A stretch of 47,515 bases of DNA from an uncultured Clostridia bacterium (GTDB taxonomy: Bacteria > Bacillota > Clostridia > Christensenellales > Borkfalkiaceae): positions 1-47,515 of the forward strand of contig CAKQSI010000013.1 in assembly GCA_934272745.1 (NCBI GenBank). The letters are read 5' to 3'. A program made the translations under genes and the position numbers. Numbering within the stretch: the first letter of the stretch is position 1; each line of letters starts with the position of its first letter. Shown piece after piece: positions 25,701 through 32,930 of the stretch. The notes below the pieces were generated by a model. It was not told where the DNA came from, did no database searches, and worked only from the letters and a program-made list of their open reading frames with translations.

Positions 25701-26976
25701 TCATCACGAGCGCGTCGTCAAAGGAAAGATCGGCGTTTTCCGCACGGAATGCGGCAACGCTGCGTTCGTCCTTAAAGGAAAAGTCCACGTACCCGTCCAG
25801 TGCGCCGGAAATTTCGGTGCTTCCCACTTCGATATTCTTCGCGCTGAAATGGATGTTGGAACCGTACAGATACAGTCTGCCGTTGTCGAAATCGTATTTT
25901 TCGGAGGGGAACCCGGTGCAAAGCAGTGTTTCTTCTTCCCCGTCTACGGCGTAAATGCAAAGGCATAAGGGGTCGAACACAAACTTATACCGCTGCCATA
26001 CGCCCATAGAAAGTTCCCGGTTCGCCCCGGCGATTGCCTGATCGTTTTCGTAGATCCCGACCGATTTTGCCGCTACGTCTATCGAAAAACGGTATTCTTT
26101 GCCATTTGCAAGCACGTAAGCCACGCTTGCCGGCGTGGTGGTGAAATAGGTCTGGTTGAGCCGAAGATCGAGCGAGATCGCGTTCTTACCCGTAATAGTT
26201 TTGGCGGAATAGACTTTGGTGCCGTCCGTCGCGTCGCGCGTGTAAATTTTTTCTCCGTCTTCGGTCGTGACCTGCCAGCCGGAAGAAGGCACTTTCCAGA
26301 ACTCTTCCTCCTCCGGCGTTTCGGAAGGCTTTTCCACTTCGGTCTTCGATAAAATCATATCTTTTGCACTCCCCGTCACGCCGTAAGCGAAAACGCCCAC
26401 TTGGGTAAAGAATTTTTCGCCGTAGGTTTCGGCAGAAGCGTAAACTTCGTGTCCGTCCACGTAAAAGCGAATATAGCCGTCCGCGACGATTACTTTTATT
26501 TTAATGTCGCGGTTTATGCCGCCCGACGGGTATTCCGCAGGGTACTGCGTGCCCAATTCCACCCGCGCCAGTTTATTGTCAAAATTTTCTCCGCGAAGGG
26601 CAAACGCCACCATCGGCCCCGCCGTCGGTCCGTTGGGACAGACCACGAAGCGCAAAAAGCCGGTTGCGGAATGGATCCGCAGCCCGATCTGCCCGTCCCC
26701 GGTCAGCCCTTGGGAATAATTGACGGTGACTTCCGCCGTGTTATAGCCGGAAGTGTCGCCAAGGTAAGTCGCCGAGTCGTACGTGGCAGACCCGGACGTT
26801 CCGCCGGAAAAGGTCAGCGATCCGTCCTCTTCCGCCGTGCAGCCGCCGGAAACTTCCCACACGTCTTCCGCGCGGGCGCTTTTGGGCAGAACCGACAGCA
26901 GTAGCGCCAGCGCCGCAAACAGTGCCAGGGCAAAAAGCAGAACGCTTTTCCCCTTAGCCGTTCGTTCTTTCGTCAT
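22795..26976 (-). CDS. Large secreted GH28-like (pectinase-fold) protein with repeat stalk and C-terminal anchor
   Basis: 1,393 residues. Signal peptide 1-36 ending SARA-ED. Residues about 37-650 are beta-rich domains of the concanavalin/carbohydrate-binding kind (for example FSGGTSGSATYDSATYLGD). A right-handed beta-helix begins near 660 with VTDYGATGDGFTDDTKAIQR, the entry motif of GH28 polygalacturonases; catalytic-type motifs NGDGFDF (about 878), NDDALGI (about 900) and GGHGL (about 942) follow. After a small beta-domain comes a stalk (about 1185-1345) of PSVEPS/PSVDPT repeats, then SCGNSCG, a Gly-rich turn, a helix (about 1368-1385) and RKKKQNG. No LPXTG. The ATG at 26976 has AAGGAGGAATT. 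It probably attacks a pectin-like or other uronic polysaccharide. It lies 78 bp after the oxidoreductase gene. Confidence 0.85.
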   Translation of the reverse strand: MTKERTAKGKSVLLFALALFAALALLLSVLPKSARAEDVWEVSGGCTAEEDGSLTFSGGTSGSATYDSATYLGDTSGYNTAEVTVNYSQGLTGDGQIGLRIHSATGFLRFVVCPNGPTAGPMVAFALRGENFDNKLARVELGTQYPAEYPSGGINRDIKIKVIVADGYIRFYVDGHEVYASAETYGEKFFTQVGVFAYGVTGSAKDMILSKTEVEKPSETPEEEEFWKVPSSGWQVTTEDGEKIYTRDATDGTKVYSAKTITGKNAISLDLRLNQTYFTTTPASVAYVLANGKEYRFSIDVAAKSVGIYENDQAIAGANRELSMGVWQRYKFVFDPLCLCIYAVDGEEETLLCTGFPSEKYDFDNGRLYLYGSNIHFSAKNIEVGSTEISGALDGYVDFSFKDERSVAAFRAENADLSFDDALVMTLKGENATLISPKIEAMRGTAYSALLDVRNTVVARIENNTAASAVKVYFVTENEETYDENKCVTFALTPHSGAKNYYFNLSESAKAKGYLRGLKFVFPEADGGTVKIYGMRFERETPHYDYAGTLSCTADENTVTVTGTVKEEYNGKWVKVWLSDVENQHGSLSWEGMTKMGHCKAENGKFTVTFPMKATNGQETHLASFFLAEVDGVKVAPQFQIENWEDFTRNPYAFTLPDKTARVTDYGATGDGFTDDTKAIQRAIDEVSAAGGGTVIVPGTEEKYGVRYVVTCIRMKSNVELRIEKGAILWQSTNAKDYDYTVYMGHHNMGEHYIQWGSSALMNYPLLFINGVENVKITGDGTIRLADTGTESDDSDGICVDHGDGRGPIYGDGEDPFQIGCGNIIHVVPVGIYASKNVEIKNLSVRRSNFWHFYIRETQNLYLGNIDLAEVNCINGDGFDFSTAVHNVYMDRCSVYTNDDALGICVTTNDARDDVSTWRNKSKVDDKCMYNFTVIHCNLSGGHGLTFMAWATDFSDQSKVEIKDITLEDTALNGNWSAVGGWWDNPFFGNSNYYKGTFDQNKVEDDHSAIRDITLKNVRCKKLLFYFENSKITNFVNDYGLKSPSKFVNATFDKEVLFEGQETHVTGLSYWSGTGDRGTGKQQDDYGYSAYIAGEGSLFQGLTVYRGKYRFRLSTSFADGEVRLFVADRNGKVIKSAAIDPSSSMEAREFTFSIENQGLYRIGIENKSGGTVWLDNAELTRIGNYEPDPVPTPTPTPSVEPSVEPSVEPSVDPTPSVEPSVEPSVEPSVDPTPSVEPSVEPSVEPSTKPSVEPSPSVEPSTKPSVNPSPSTEPSPSGKPSETPSAKPSVEPSEKPSAPPTAGPSGTPTIAPSETPSIAPSSTPSAAPTTPANPSAGKSETPTSSGEDNGKSCGNSCGTVATGNGGGGSAGGTVLLLTMFAAALFAFRKKKQNG

Positions 26977-27054
26977 AATTCCTCCTTGCCGGATTTTACC
27001 CGGCTGTCCGCCGCGGTTTGCGGCGGAATATTTATTTTACCGCAAAACTGCGGT

Positions 27055-28359
27055 TTAATCCTTCTTTCGTCGTTCCGCCTTTGCGCTGCGCATATACTCT
27101 TTTTCGTCTTTTCGATATGCCGATTTTTGGCGCACGTATACCCCTTTTTCGGGCAATTTGCCCGGATCCCCCGCAAGCGAAGGCAGCCGGTTTTCCCCGT
27201 CCGAAAAGGGACTTTTTTCATCAAAGCGGTACTGATCCCGCTCCTCTTTTTTGCGGAAGTCCGGCACGCGTTGCGCGTTTTCGCCGCTCAGTGCGCTGCG
27301 GAAAGCAAACATGCCGCAAAGCCACATATCCATAGCGCGGTACACGTCGATCCCCTCTTCCTCTTCGCCGCGGACGGCGCGGAAAAAATCCAGCAACATA
27401 CGGACGTCCGCCGCTTCGTTCGGGTGCGGGTTTTCCTTGGATTTTATCTCCTGCAAAAAAGCGGAAGAAGCAAACCGCTCCGGCTCTTCCGGAATATAGC
27501 GATCTTCTTCGTAAGACGTATGCGCAGGGTCTTCGTCTGTCGAAACGAAAATTTCGTCCTGCTTCCCTACCGGCAAGCGGAAACTTTCCGCCCGCCCGCG
27601 GGAACCGTAAATTACCTGCCGGGTAGAATCCTTCTGCGTTTCGCCGTGCAGGCTTTTGACGATCGCCCCGCCGGTAAGCCGGATAATTTCCAGCCCGAAC
27701 GGCGCGCTTTTTGCGCCCATGCGCCGCATTTTGTCGTTATACGGCGGCTCGAAACCGGTCACGAAAAGCGGGCGTTCGTCCGTGATATACAGCGCGCGCC
27801 CCACCGAATGGGTGCAGTAGTAAAAGGCATCCTTGCGATTGCGCCAGTGGTTTTCTTCGCCCTGCGTGTAAAAATACCAGGCGTCCTCGCAGTTGTGCAG
27901 GTACTCGGTTTCCAGATATTCCACGGCGCCGAGATAGCCGGCTTTGACCAACCGGCGCATTTCCAGCACCTGCGCAAGGTAGCAATAATTTTCCGCGTAG
28001 CGGTAAACGCCGCCCGTTTTTTCCACCGTTTCCACCAGTTCCACGCCCTCTTTCAGCGTTTTTGCGGGCAGAACCTCGCTCAGCACCGCAACGCCGCGCT
28101 CTAAAAGCCGGATCGCCTGCCGCGCGTGGTCGTGCGCGTCCCCTGCCAGAATTGCCGCGTCCATGGGGAAAGACAAAAATTCTTCCTCGTCTTTGGTGAG
28201 TACGGGCGAAGTGCCGTATTTTTCGGCTTTGCCGCGCACAAGTTCCAGCACAAAATCGCGCCGGTCGCAGCAGATCACCACCGTGGCTTCGCCGCTTTGT
28301 TCCGCAAGGTCGTACAGCGTACCGCCGCGCCAGGCACCTAAAATCCCGATTCTGAGCAT
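27055..28359 (-). CDS. Gfo/Idh/MocA family sugar oxidoreductase
   Basis: 434 residues. N-terminal Rossmann fold (LRIGILGAWRGGTLYDLAEQ, with G-x-x-x-W instead of the usual GxGxxG), the strand DAAILAGDAHDHARQAIRLL and SEVLPAKT in place of the classical EKP motif. The family C-terminal domain follows (about 125-340; FYYCTHSVGRALYI with the conserved His). The last 60 residues are a charged tail. Relatives oxidise or reduce sugars, inositols or glycosides with NAD(P). Together with the downstream GH28-like gene and the divergent AraC gene it forms a probable glycan-use module. The ATG at 28359 follows CAAGGGGGACG. Confidence 0.85.
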   Translation of the reverse strand: MLRIGILGAWRGGTLYDLAEQSGEATVVICCDRRDFVLELVRGKAEKYGTSPVLTKDEEEFLSFPMDAAILAGDAHDHARQAIRLLERGVAVLSEVLPAKTLKEGVELVETVEKTGGVYRYAENYCYLAQVLEMRRLVKAGYLGAVEYLETEYLHNCEDAWYFYTQGEENHWRNRKDAFYYCTHSVGRALYITDERPLFVTGFEPPYNDKMRRMGAKSAPFGLEIIRLTGGAIVKSLHGETQKDSTRQVIYGSRGRAESFRLPVGKQDEIFVSTDEDPAHTSYEEDRYIPEEPERFASSAFLQEIKSKENPHPNEAADVRMLLDFFRAVRGEEEEGIDVYRAMDMWLCGMFAFRSALSGENAQRVPDFRKKEERDQYRFDEKSPFSDGENRLPSLAGDPGKLPEKGVYVRQKSAYRKDEKEYMRSAKAERRKKD

Positions 28360-28382
28360 AACGTCCCCCTTGTGATAAATTC

Positions 28383-28411
28383 AGTTTACCCCTTTCATTT
28401 GCAATTTTCAA
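28383..28411 (-). promoter_or_regulatory. Promoter for the oxidoreductase gene
   Basis: Minus strand: -35 TTGAAA (28406-28411), 17-bp spacer, -10 TAAACT (28383-28388). Divergent from the AraC gene; the space between the two promoters (28412-28483) is the likely AraC-protein binding region. Confidence 0.75.
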
Positions 28412-28483
28412 CCGCTTTTTCTTAGATTGAGGTGGAAAATTTATCGGTCAATTTTATTTTTGCGGCAATTTTTCCGTAATTTT

Positions 28484-28512
28484 ATGACAAACCCGCCGCC
28501 GCGTGCTATACT
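28484..28512 (+). promoter_or_regulatory. Promoter for the AraC gene, predicting a leaderless mRNA
   Basis: Plus strand: -35 ATGACA (28484-28489), 17-bp spacer, -10 TATACT (28507-28512). The start point falls at about 28518-28520, on the start codon at 28519. Confidence 0.7.
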
Positions 28513-28518
28513 TCTTTT

Positions 28519-29382
28519 ATGAAAAAGCACAATTATTCCAGCGTCTGCCGCTTTCCTTCCAAAGAAAACCAAGCAGGCGGGATCGAGATCGTCAACTTTG
28601 TGTACGAACCCTATCCCGCCTCTTTTTCCGCGCCCGAAACGCGCGATTATTATTCGATGTACGTGGTTTTGTCCGGGAAATGCGCCTTTTTTACCGACTA
28701 CAAGCACGCCGACCTTTCGCGCGGGGACGTGGTTTTTACCCTGCCGAAAAAGCGCTTCCGCTTCGCGTCCAACGAAAAACTGAAACTTTTATACCTTTCG
28801 TTCACCGGCTACGGAGCGCAGGATCTGCTCAAACGAATGCAGGTTTCCTATGTTTCGCCCGTCCGCCATGCGGAAAACGGTCTGCTTGCGCTTCTCCGAA
28901 AGGAATTCTCTTTTGCCGAAAAAGCGGGAACCGTCGACCTTTCCGCCATGAGTATGCTGCTGCTTTTTTGCAGTCGGTTTATTGCTTCCGCGAACGCGGA
29001 AAACGAGGGACGTTCCCCGAAAATCGGTACCAACCTCGCTTATAAAAGCGAAGCCCGCCGCCTGACCGAACTGATCCACCAGCACTATACGGAAGACGAT
29101 TTTTCGCTGAAAAAAGCGGCGGAACTCCTTCACTACAACCCGAACTACCTGTCGCAATTATATAAAACGGCGACGGGCGCCGCCTTTTCTGCGCAACTGC
29201 GGGAGATCCGCCTGCGGAAATCCGCCGAACTTTTGACTTCTACCGAACTCACGGTTGCCGCGGTGGCAGAAAAAACCGGCTTTTCGGACGCCAAATATTT
29301 CGAGCGCGTGTTTCATAAAGAAAAGGGCTTGACCCCCACCGTCTTCCGCCGCGAAACGCGGAAAAAGGAAGGGGCATATTGA
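28519..29382 (+). CDS. AraC family transcriptional regulator
   Basis: 287 residues. N-terminal cupin-like sensor (about 20-110; YYSMYVVLSGKCAFFTDYKHADLSRGDVVF, marking residues 44-73), a helical linker, then the double helix-turn-helix domain (about 185-285): LIHQHYTEDDFSLKKAAELL, HYNPNYLSQLYKTATG, and ELTVAAVAEKTGFSDAKYFE followed by RVFHKEKGLTPTVFR. It likely activates the divergent oxidoreductase/GH28 operon on sugar binding. No ribosome site precedes the ATG and the -10 ends six bases before it. The coding end (CGCCGCGAAACGCGGAAAAAG) falls within a tandem repeat that continues downstream. Confidence 0.9.
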   Translation: MKKHNYSSVCRFPSKENQAGGIEIVNFVYEPYPASFSAPETRDYYSMYVVLSGKCAFFTDYKHADLSRGDVVFTLPKKRFRFASNEKLKLLYLSFTGYGAQDLLKRMQVSYVSPVRHAENGLLALLRKEFSFAEKAGTVDLSAMSMLLLFCSRFIASANAENEGRSPKIGTNLAYKSEARRLTELIHQHYTEDDFSLKKAAELLHYNPNYLSQLYKTATGAAFSAQLREIRLRKSAELLTSTELTVAAVAEKTGFSDAKYFERVFHKEKGLTPTVFRRETRKKEGAY

Positions 29383-29600
29383 AACGCGGAAAAAATAGAG
29401 GTGCCTTTTTATGATACCGGAAAAAGCAGGGGATTATATTGAAGTGCGGAAAAGCCGGGATTTCCTTTCAAATTTTTACCCGTGCCGCGAAACGCGGAAA
29501 AGCCGGAATTTCCTTTTAAATTTTTGCCGTGCCGCGAAACGCGGAAAAGCCGGAATTTCCTTTTAAATTTTTACCCGTGCCGCGAAACGCGGAAAACGTT
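29348..29600. repeat. 47-48-bp tandem repeats copying the 3' end of the AraC gene
   Basis: GCCGCGAAACGCGGAAAA begins at 29348 (inside the CDS), 29484, 29531 and 29579, with decayed copies (TATTGAAACGCGGAAAA, TATTGAAGTGCGGAAAA) near 29378 and 29437. Between them the filler GCCGGAATTTCCTTTTAAATTTT is repeated. Each unit holds the small dyad CCGCG-AAA-CGCGG. The rest of the gap to 29715 carries the next promoter. Confidence 0.9.
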
Positions 29601-29629
29601 GAAATTATAATTTGAAATTTAATTTTCGC

Positions 29630-29658
29630 TTGACAACCGATGTATTTTCCCTTACAAT
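29630..29658 (+). promoter_or_regulatory. Promoter for the lipoprotein gene
   Basis: Plus strand: -35 TTGACA (29630-29635), 17-bp spacer, -10 TACAAT (29653-29658). Leader about 50 nt, ending in AAGGAGATTCC. Confidence 0.9.
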
Positions 29659-29715
29659 ACGTATTGATTGAAAAATATAAACTTCGACCGACGCTCACCG
29701 GTCCAAGGAGATTCC

Positions 29716-31377
29716 ATGAAAAAGCGAGAAGAATTATCCCCCGAAACCCCTTTGACAAAACACGGCAAAAAGTTGACCGGAACAGCAAAAACGATCGCTG
29801 CCTGCACGCTTGCATTCGCCACAATTATTACTGCGTCCTTTGCAATGGTCGGCTGCGGCAATACCGGCAATCCCGGCAATCCCTCTGCCGGAACAAGCGT
29901 TTCGCCCTCCTCTGTCCCTACCGCGACCGCAGAACCCTCTACCCCCACCGTTTCGGCAACCCCGTCCGTTTCTGCCCTTCCCATAGAAAAATATACGCAG
30001 CTGCTGGAAAGAATGGGGACAAATTATACTTACAGCTTCAGCAGCGGAAATAAAGACGTCAATTATTATTTTGACGGCGATAAAGTTCAGATCAAAAATA
30101 ATAAAAAAAGAATATCCGACTATCATTATGTCGACGGAGAGAAAGCGTACGATCTGATATACGATGAAGAAACTTCTAAATGGGGACGATACGACGCCAC
30201 CGGTTTTGACGTAAACTGCCTTATTATGGATTCTTTGAGAAATACCAGGTGGACTGCTTACGATGAGATCCAGAACTGTTTTGTAGGCATATTCGAGGAA
30301 AAGGAGATGACGTTGTACCTTGACGACGAAGGCGGCACGCTTGTGGGCGACAACTATTACGGTTGTATTTCCCGGATCGGTGAAACGAGCGTTACGCTTC
30401 CCGAATCCGAAAAAATTTATAATGCCGATCCCACGATAGAACCGGCAGATCCTGCCGATCCTGCCGAAGGCTCAGCGTTCTACACGATAGACACAAACGG
30501 GAATTACGTATTCGATATCGCCACCATTCAAAAAGTGTTTATGGGAAAAACGCAAAACGGCAATACGCTGATTGACCAAGTGTATAAAAACTGTACTATT
30601 CTCAACGATATAATTGTTGAAAATGTGGTATTTATCAACCCTACGGCGGAACGTTTCCAGATCGGTGTTTTGATGCATTTAGACCCGGAACGCCACAAAA
30701 ATGTAGATACAACGACGTGCTTGTCGGTTATCAATGACCAAAACGACGCATGGAAAAAGTTTGTTTCCGACCCGAACAACAATACCGTTTCCAAATTGAA
30801 AGAATTTTTGCTTACAAAACCTGAGAATTACGCAAACGATTTGTTTAAGTTTGATTCAAAGCTCAATCAGGTAAAAGTGGAATACACGACAATCGACGCC
30901 GATTACGAAACCGAACATAAAGCAGAGTTTGAAAAGTTGACGTCTATTATTTTTGAAACTATTGCAACCAAAGGATGTAAAGATACCGCAGTATCAGACT
31001 ATCGAGATAAAATTGCAGAATTCAACAATGCAAAAGTATTGTTCGGGGCAAAAACGCCAAAAGAAACAACCGTCGCAGGACTTTCTTTAGGGTATTATAA
31101 TGGCTGGAGACAATATTACGTCTTGGAAATTGACGGGAAAATTGAATTTGTAGATATAAATATTGCGTCTTCAGTTACAAATAATGTAGAAAATGAAAAA
31201 GAAAACATTTATAACAAAAACTACAGATGGTTTTTGGTATATAAAGTCCAAAGGACAGAATTAGCCACCGGAAACGAATTTTTATTTCAAAACAAAACGG
31301 CTTCGCAGGCTATGGCAGCCGCTTTTCCGGCAATGCCCATTATTACCTGTCCGGACAATAAAAAGCTTTTTTGCTAA
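29716..31377 (+). CDS. Lipoprotein of unknown function
   Basis: 553 residues. Basic N-terminus, hydrophobic stretch (about 24-44) and lipobox AMVGC with the acylated cysteine at 47, so it is anchored outside the cytoplasmic membrane. A Pro/Ser/Thr linker (about 50-90; PSSVPTATAEPSTPTVSATP) is followed by a domain with FSSGNKDVNYYFDGDKVQIK-like beta structure and a helical second half (about 340-500). I recognise no enzyme family. ATG 29716 is chosen for AAGGAGA; a longer frame from 29668 lacks a site. From about 30,000 the sequence is clearly more A+T-rich than its neighbours, with many Asn, Lys and Tyr codons, which may mean transfer or relaxed composition. Confidence 0.8.
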   Translation: MKKREELSPETPLTKHGKKLTGTAKTIAACTLAFATIITASFAMVGCGNTGNPGNPSAGTSVSPSSVPTATAEPSTPTVSATPSVSALPIEKYTQLLERMGTNYTYSFSSGNKDVNYYFDGDKVQIKNNKKRISDYHYVDGEKAYDLIYDEETSKWGRYDATGFDVNCLIMDSLRNTRWTAYDEIQNCFVGIFEEKEMTLYLDDEGGTLVGDNYYGCISRIGETSVTLPESEKIYNADPTIEPADPADPAEGSAFYTIDTNGNYVFDIATIQKVFMGKTQNGNTLIDQVYKNCTILNDIIVENVVFINPTAERFQIGVLMHLDPERHKNVDTTTCLSVINDQNDAWKKFVSDPNNNTVSKLKEFLLTKPENYANDLFKFDSKLNQVKVEYTTIDADYETEHKAEFEKLTSIIFETIATKGCKDTAVSDYRDKIAEFNNAKVLFGAKTPKETTVAGLSLGYYNGWRQYYVLEIDGKIEFVDINIASSVTNNVENEKENIYNKNYRWFLVYKVQRTELATGNEFLFQNKTASQAMAAAFPAMPIITCPDNKKLFC

Positions 31378-31489
31378 AGGCGCCGCTTTTGAAACAGCAT
31401 AACCAAAAATAAGCGCTCCCTACTATCCGCCGGATACGTTCCTCTCTTGCTTGGGTTGCCGGCTTAAACAGTATAAACAAAAGATATCC

Positions 31490-31532
31490 GCCGGGCGCCG
31501 CATTATTTGCGGCGCCCGGCTAATTTATTCTT
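31490..31532 (+). terminator. Hairpin terminator after the lipoprotein gene
   Basis: GCCGGGCGCCGC, 7-nt AT loop, GCGGCGCCCGGC (31490-31520), then TAATTTATTCTT. An imperfect T-tract, but a strong stem. Confidence 0.75.
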
Positions 31533-31538
31533 AAACAA

Positions 31539-31572
31539 AAAACGAACCTTGATTTTTACATCAAAGTTCGCC
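31539..31572 (-). terminator. Intrinsic terminator of the tRNA-Ala transcript
   Basis: Minus strand: CGAACTTTGAT, short loop, ATCAAGGTTCG, then TTTTTTGTTT. It begins about 12 bp after the tRNA 3' end. Confidence 0.88.
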
Positions 31573-31582
31573 TTCTTAGAAT

Positions 31583-31658
<76 letters not shown>

Positions 31659-31854
31659 ATAAATATAAAATTGTCTTTAAAAACCGCCGACGCAAGAAAA
31701 ACGCTTATGCGTTCCATCAAAAAAATCTTGCAACGCACGGTACACAACGCCGCGCTTTTATAAGCGGCGCCCGAAAACGTTTCAAAAGCCCGGGTAAGCA
31801 AAATCTCTCGCAATAACCCCGCCGGAAACCGCCGAAAATTTTCAGCGCCTAATT
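31659..31854 (-). other. Leader of about 190 nt upstream of tRNA-Ala
   Basis: Between the tRNA and its promoter. No second tRNA and no ORF. It contains GCGCCGCTTATAAAAGCGCGGC (arms GCGCCGCTT / AAAGCGCGGC, near 31751-31772), a possible hairpin. It would be removed by RNase P processing of the tRNA 5' end. Confidence 0.5.
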
Positions 31855-31883
31855 ATATTACCATATTTCCCGCCGCTCGTCAA
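31855..31883 (-). promoter_or_regulatory. Promoter for the tRNA-Ala transcript
   Basis: Minus strand: -35 TTGACG (31878-31883), 17-bp spacer, -10 TAATAT (31855-31860). Confidence 0.75.
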
Positions 31884-31991
31884 CTTTTTTCGCAAACATT
31901 TTGAAATTTTCGGCAGCAACCTTATATCACAGACAAAACGCACACTCGGCGCGGCACAAAACGATACAGCGGCTGTAAAAGCGCCACGCCG

Positions 31992-32387
31992 TCAGGCGGC
32001 GGCGTAACCCGCGTAAAGACAAAGTGACAGCGCTAAAAAGCCCAGCCCCGCCGCAAGAAAAGGTACCACCGGCTTGGGCGTTTGTAATTTCCGCGCGCGG
32101 TATTCGGCAAAACTTTCGCGCTCCAGACGCTTTTTATCCGACTGAAACACCGAAAACAGCGTTTTTGTGCCGTAAGACAGCATATCGAACGTCCCCCCGT
32201 TGCCGGAAAACAGCAGCAGTCCCACGCAAAGCAGAATGACCGCGGAAACGAAACTGCCGTCGGTCAGGCATTGCAATATTTCTTTCGCGGAATCCGCAGT
32301 AAACACGCCCCGGATCGCCGCAATGACAACGGCAAGCGCCAACCCTGCGGAAGCCGCAATCAGCGTGATTTTAAGATTTTTTTTCAT
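31992..32387 (-). CDS. DUF3899 domain membrane protein
   Basis: 131 residues. Three transmembrane helices: about 5-27, 47-65 and 108-128. The conserved DUF3899 segment follows helix two: LLFSGNGGTFDMLSYGTKTL, then a basic cytoplasmic loop ending ESFAEYRARKLQTPK. Function unknown in the family. The start at 32387 (MKKNLKITLIAAS) has GAGGAG upstream; the frame to 32459 is rejected because it would bury the signal-like first helix behind a charged extension. Confidence 0.82.
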   Translation of the reverse strand: MKKNLKITLIAASAGLALAVVIAAIRGVFTADSAKEILQCLTDGSFVSAVILLCVGLLLFSGNGGTFDMLSYGTKTLFSVFQSDKKRLERESFAEYRARKLQTPKPVVPFLAAGLGFLALSLCLYAGYAAA

Positions 32388-32917
32388 AGAAATCGCACTC
32401 CTCACCTCTATTACCGCAAAGGCATTTTTGAACCGTTTTTCGTCCGCAGAACGCACCACATTATGAAAAATTATGCCCGGGCGCAGTGATAGAACGATGT
32501 CCCAATGCCCGGCAATAACAAAAATTACGCCCGACGCCAGCCTGAAAATTCCACGTCACGCGCGGGAACACGCCGCCCGCGGCAATAAAAAATTCTTCAA
32601 AGCCCGGGGCAGCGAAAACCATAATCCGGGCGGCAGTAAAAAACGATAGCCCGCGCGCAGACCCTTTGCAGCCTGACGACGTTAAAGACGACGTTAAAAT
32701 AGTACAGCCCGGGCGCGGCGTTGCCGCGCCCGGGCTGCCTGTTTTTCTTAGGAAAAGATTCGCTTTGCGCAGACAACGGAAAATTCCCGAAAACACGCTG
32801 TAAACGGCGTTTTTTACACGGAACAAGCAGGGGCGCCAAAACGGGTAATAAAAAGAAATTACCTTTTAAACCCTACTCCCCGGCTACAGAACTCAGTTCG
32901 CTGCCCGGCTACAAAAC
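32388..32917. repeat. 530-bp repeat-rich gap between the opp operon and the DUF3899 gene
   Basis: No gene. Contents: a decayed repeat of GCCCGG-x-GGCAGTAAAAAA type (32470-32660); a 13-bp direct pair GACGACGTTAAA (about 32676 and 32689); a strong hairpin (32705-32735); and a 25-bp tandem pair at 32881 and 32906 whose second unit is the end of oppF. Confidence 0.7.
32705..32745. terminator. Hairpin downstream of the opp operon
   Basis: 14-bp perfect stem AGCCCGGGCGCGGC, loop GTT, complement. The plus side is followed by GCCTGTTTTTC, the minus side by GTACTATTTTAAC. Probably ends the opp transcript on the minus strand, though the better T-tract is on the plus strand. Confidence 0.6.
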
Positions 32918-32930
32918 TCAGTTTGCTTCC
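32881..32930. repeat. 25-bp tandem pair across the oppF stop codon
   Basis: CGGCTACAGAACTCAGTTCG (unit at 32881) and CGGCTACAAAACTCAGTTTG (unit at 32906), 25 bp apart. In both, the minus strand reads AAC-TGA, the last sense codon and stop of oppF. Confidence 0.8.

Noticed and set aside
22693..25968. 1,091-codon plus-strand frame
   Set aside because: Antisense to the GH28-like gene, which has signal peptide, domains and a ribosome site. The plus frame is His/Arg/Phe-rich shadow sequence.
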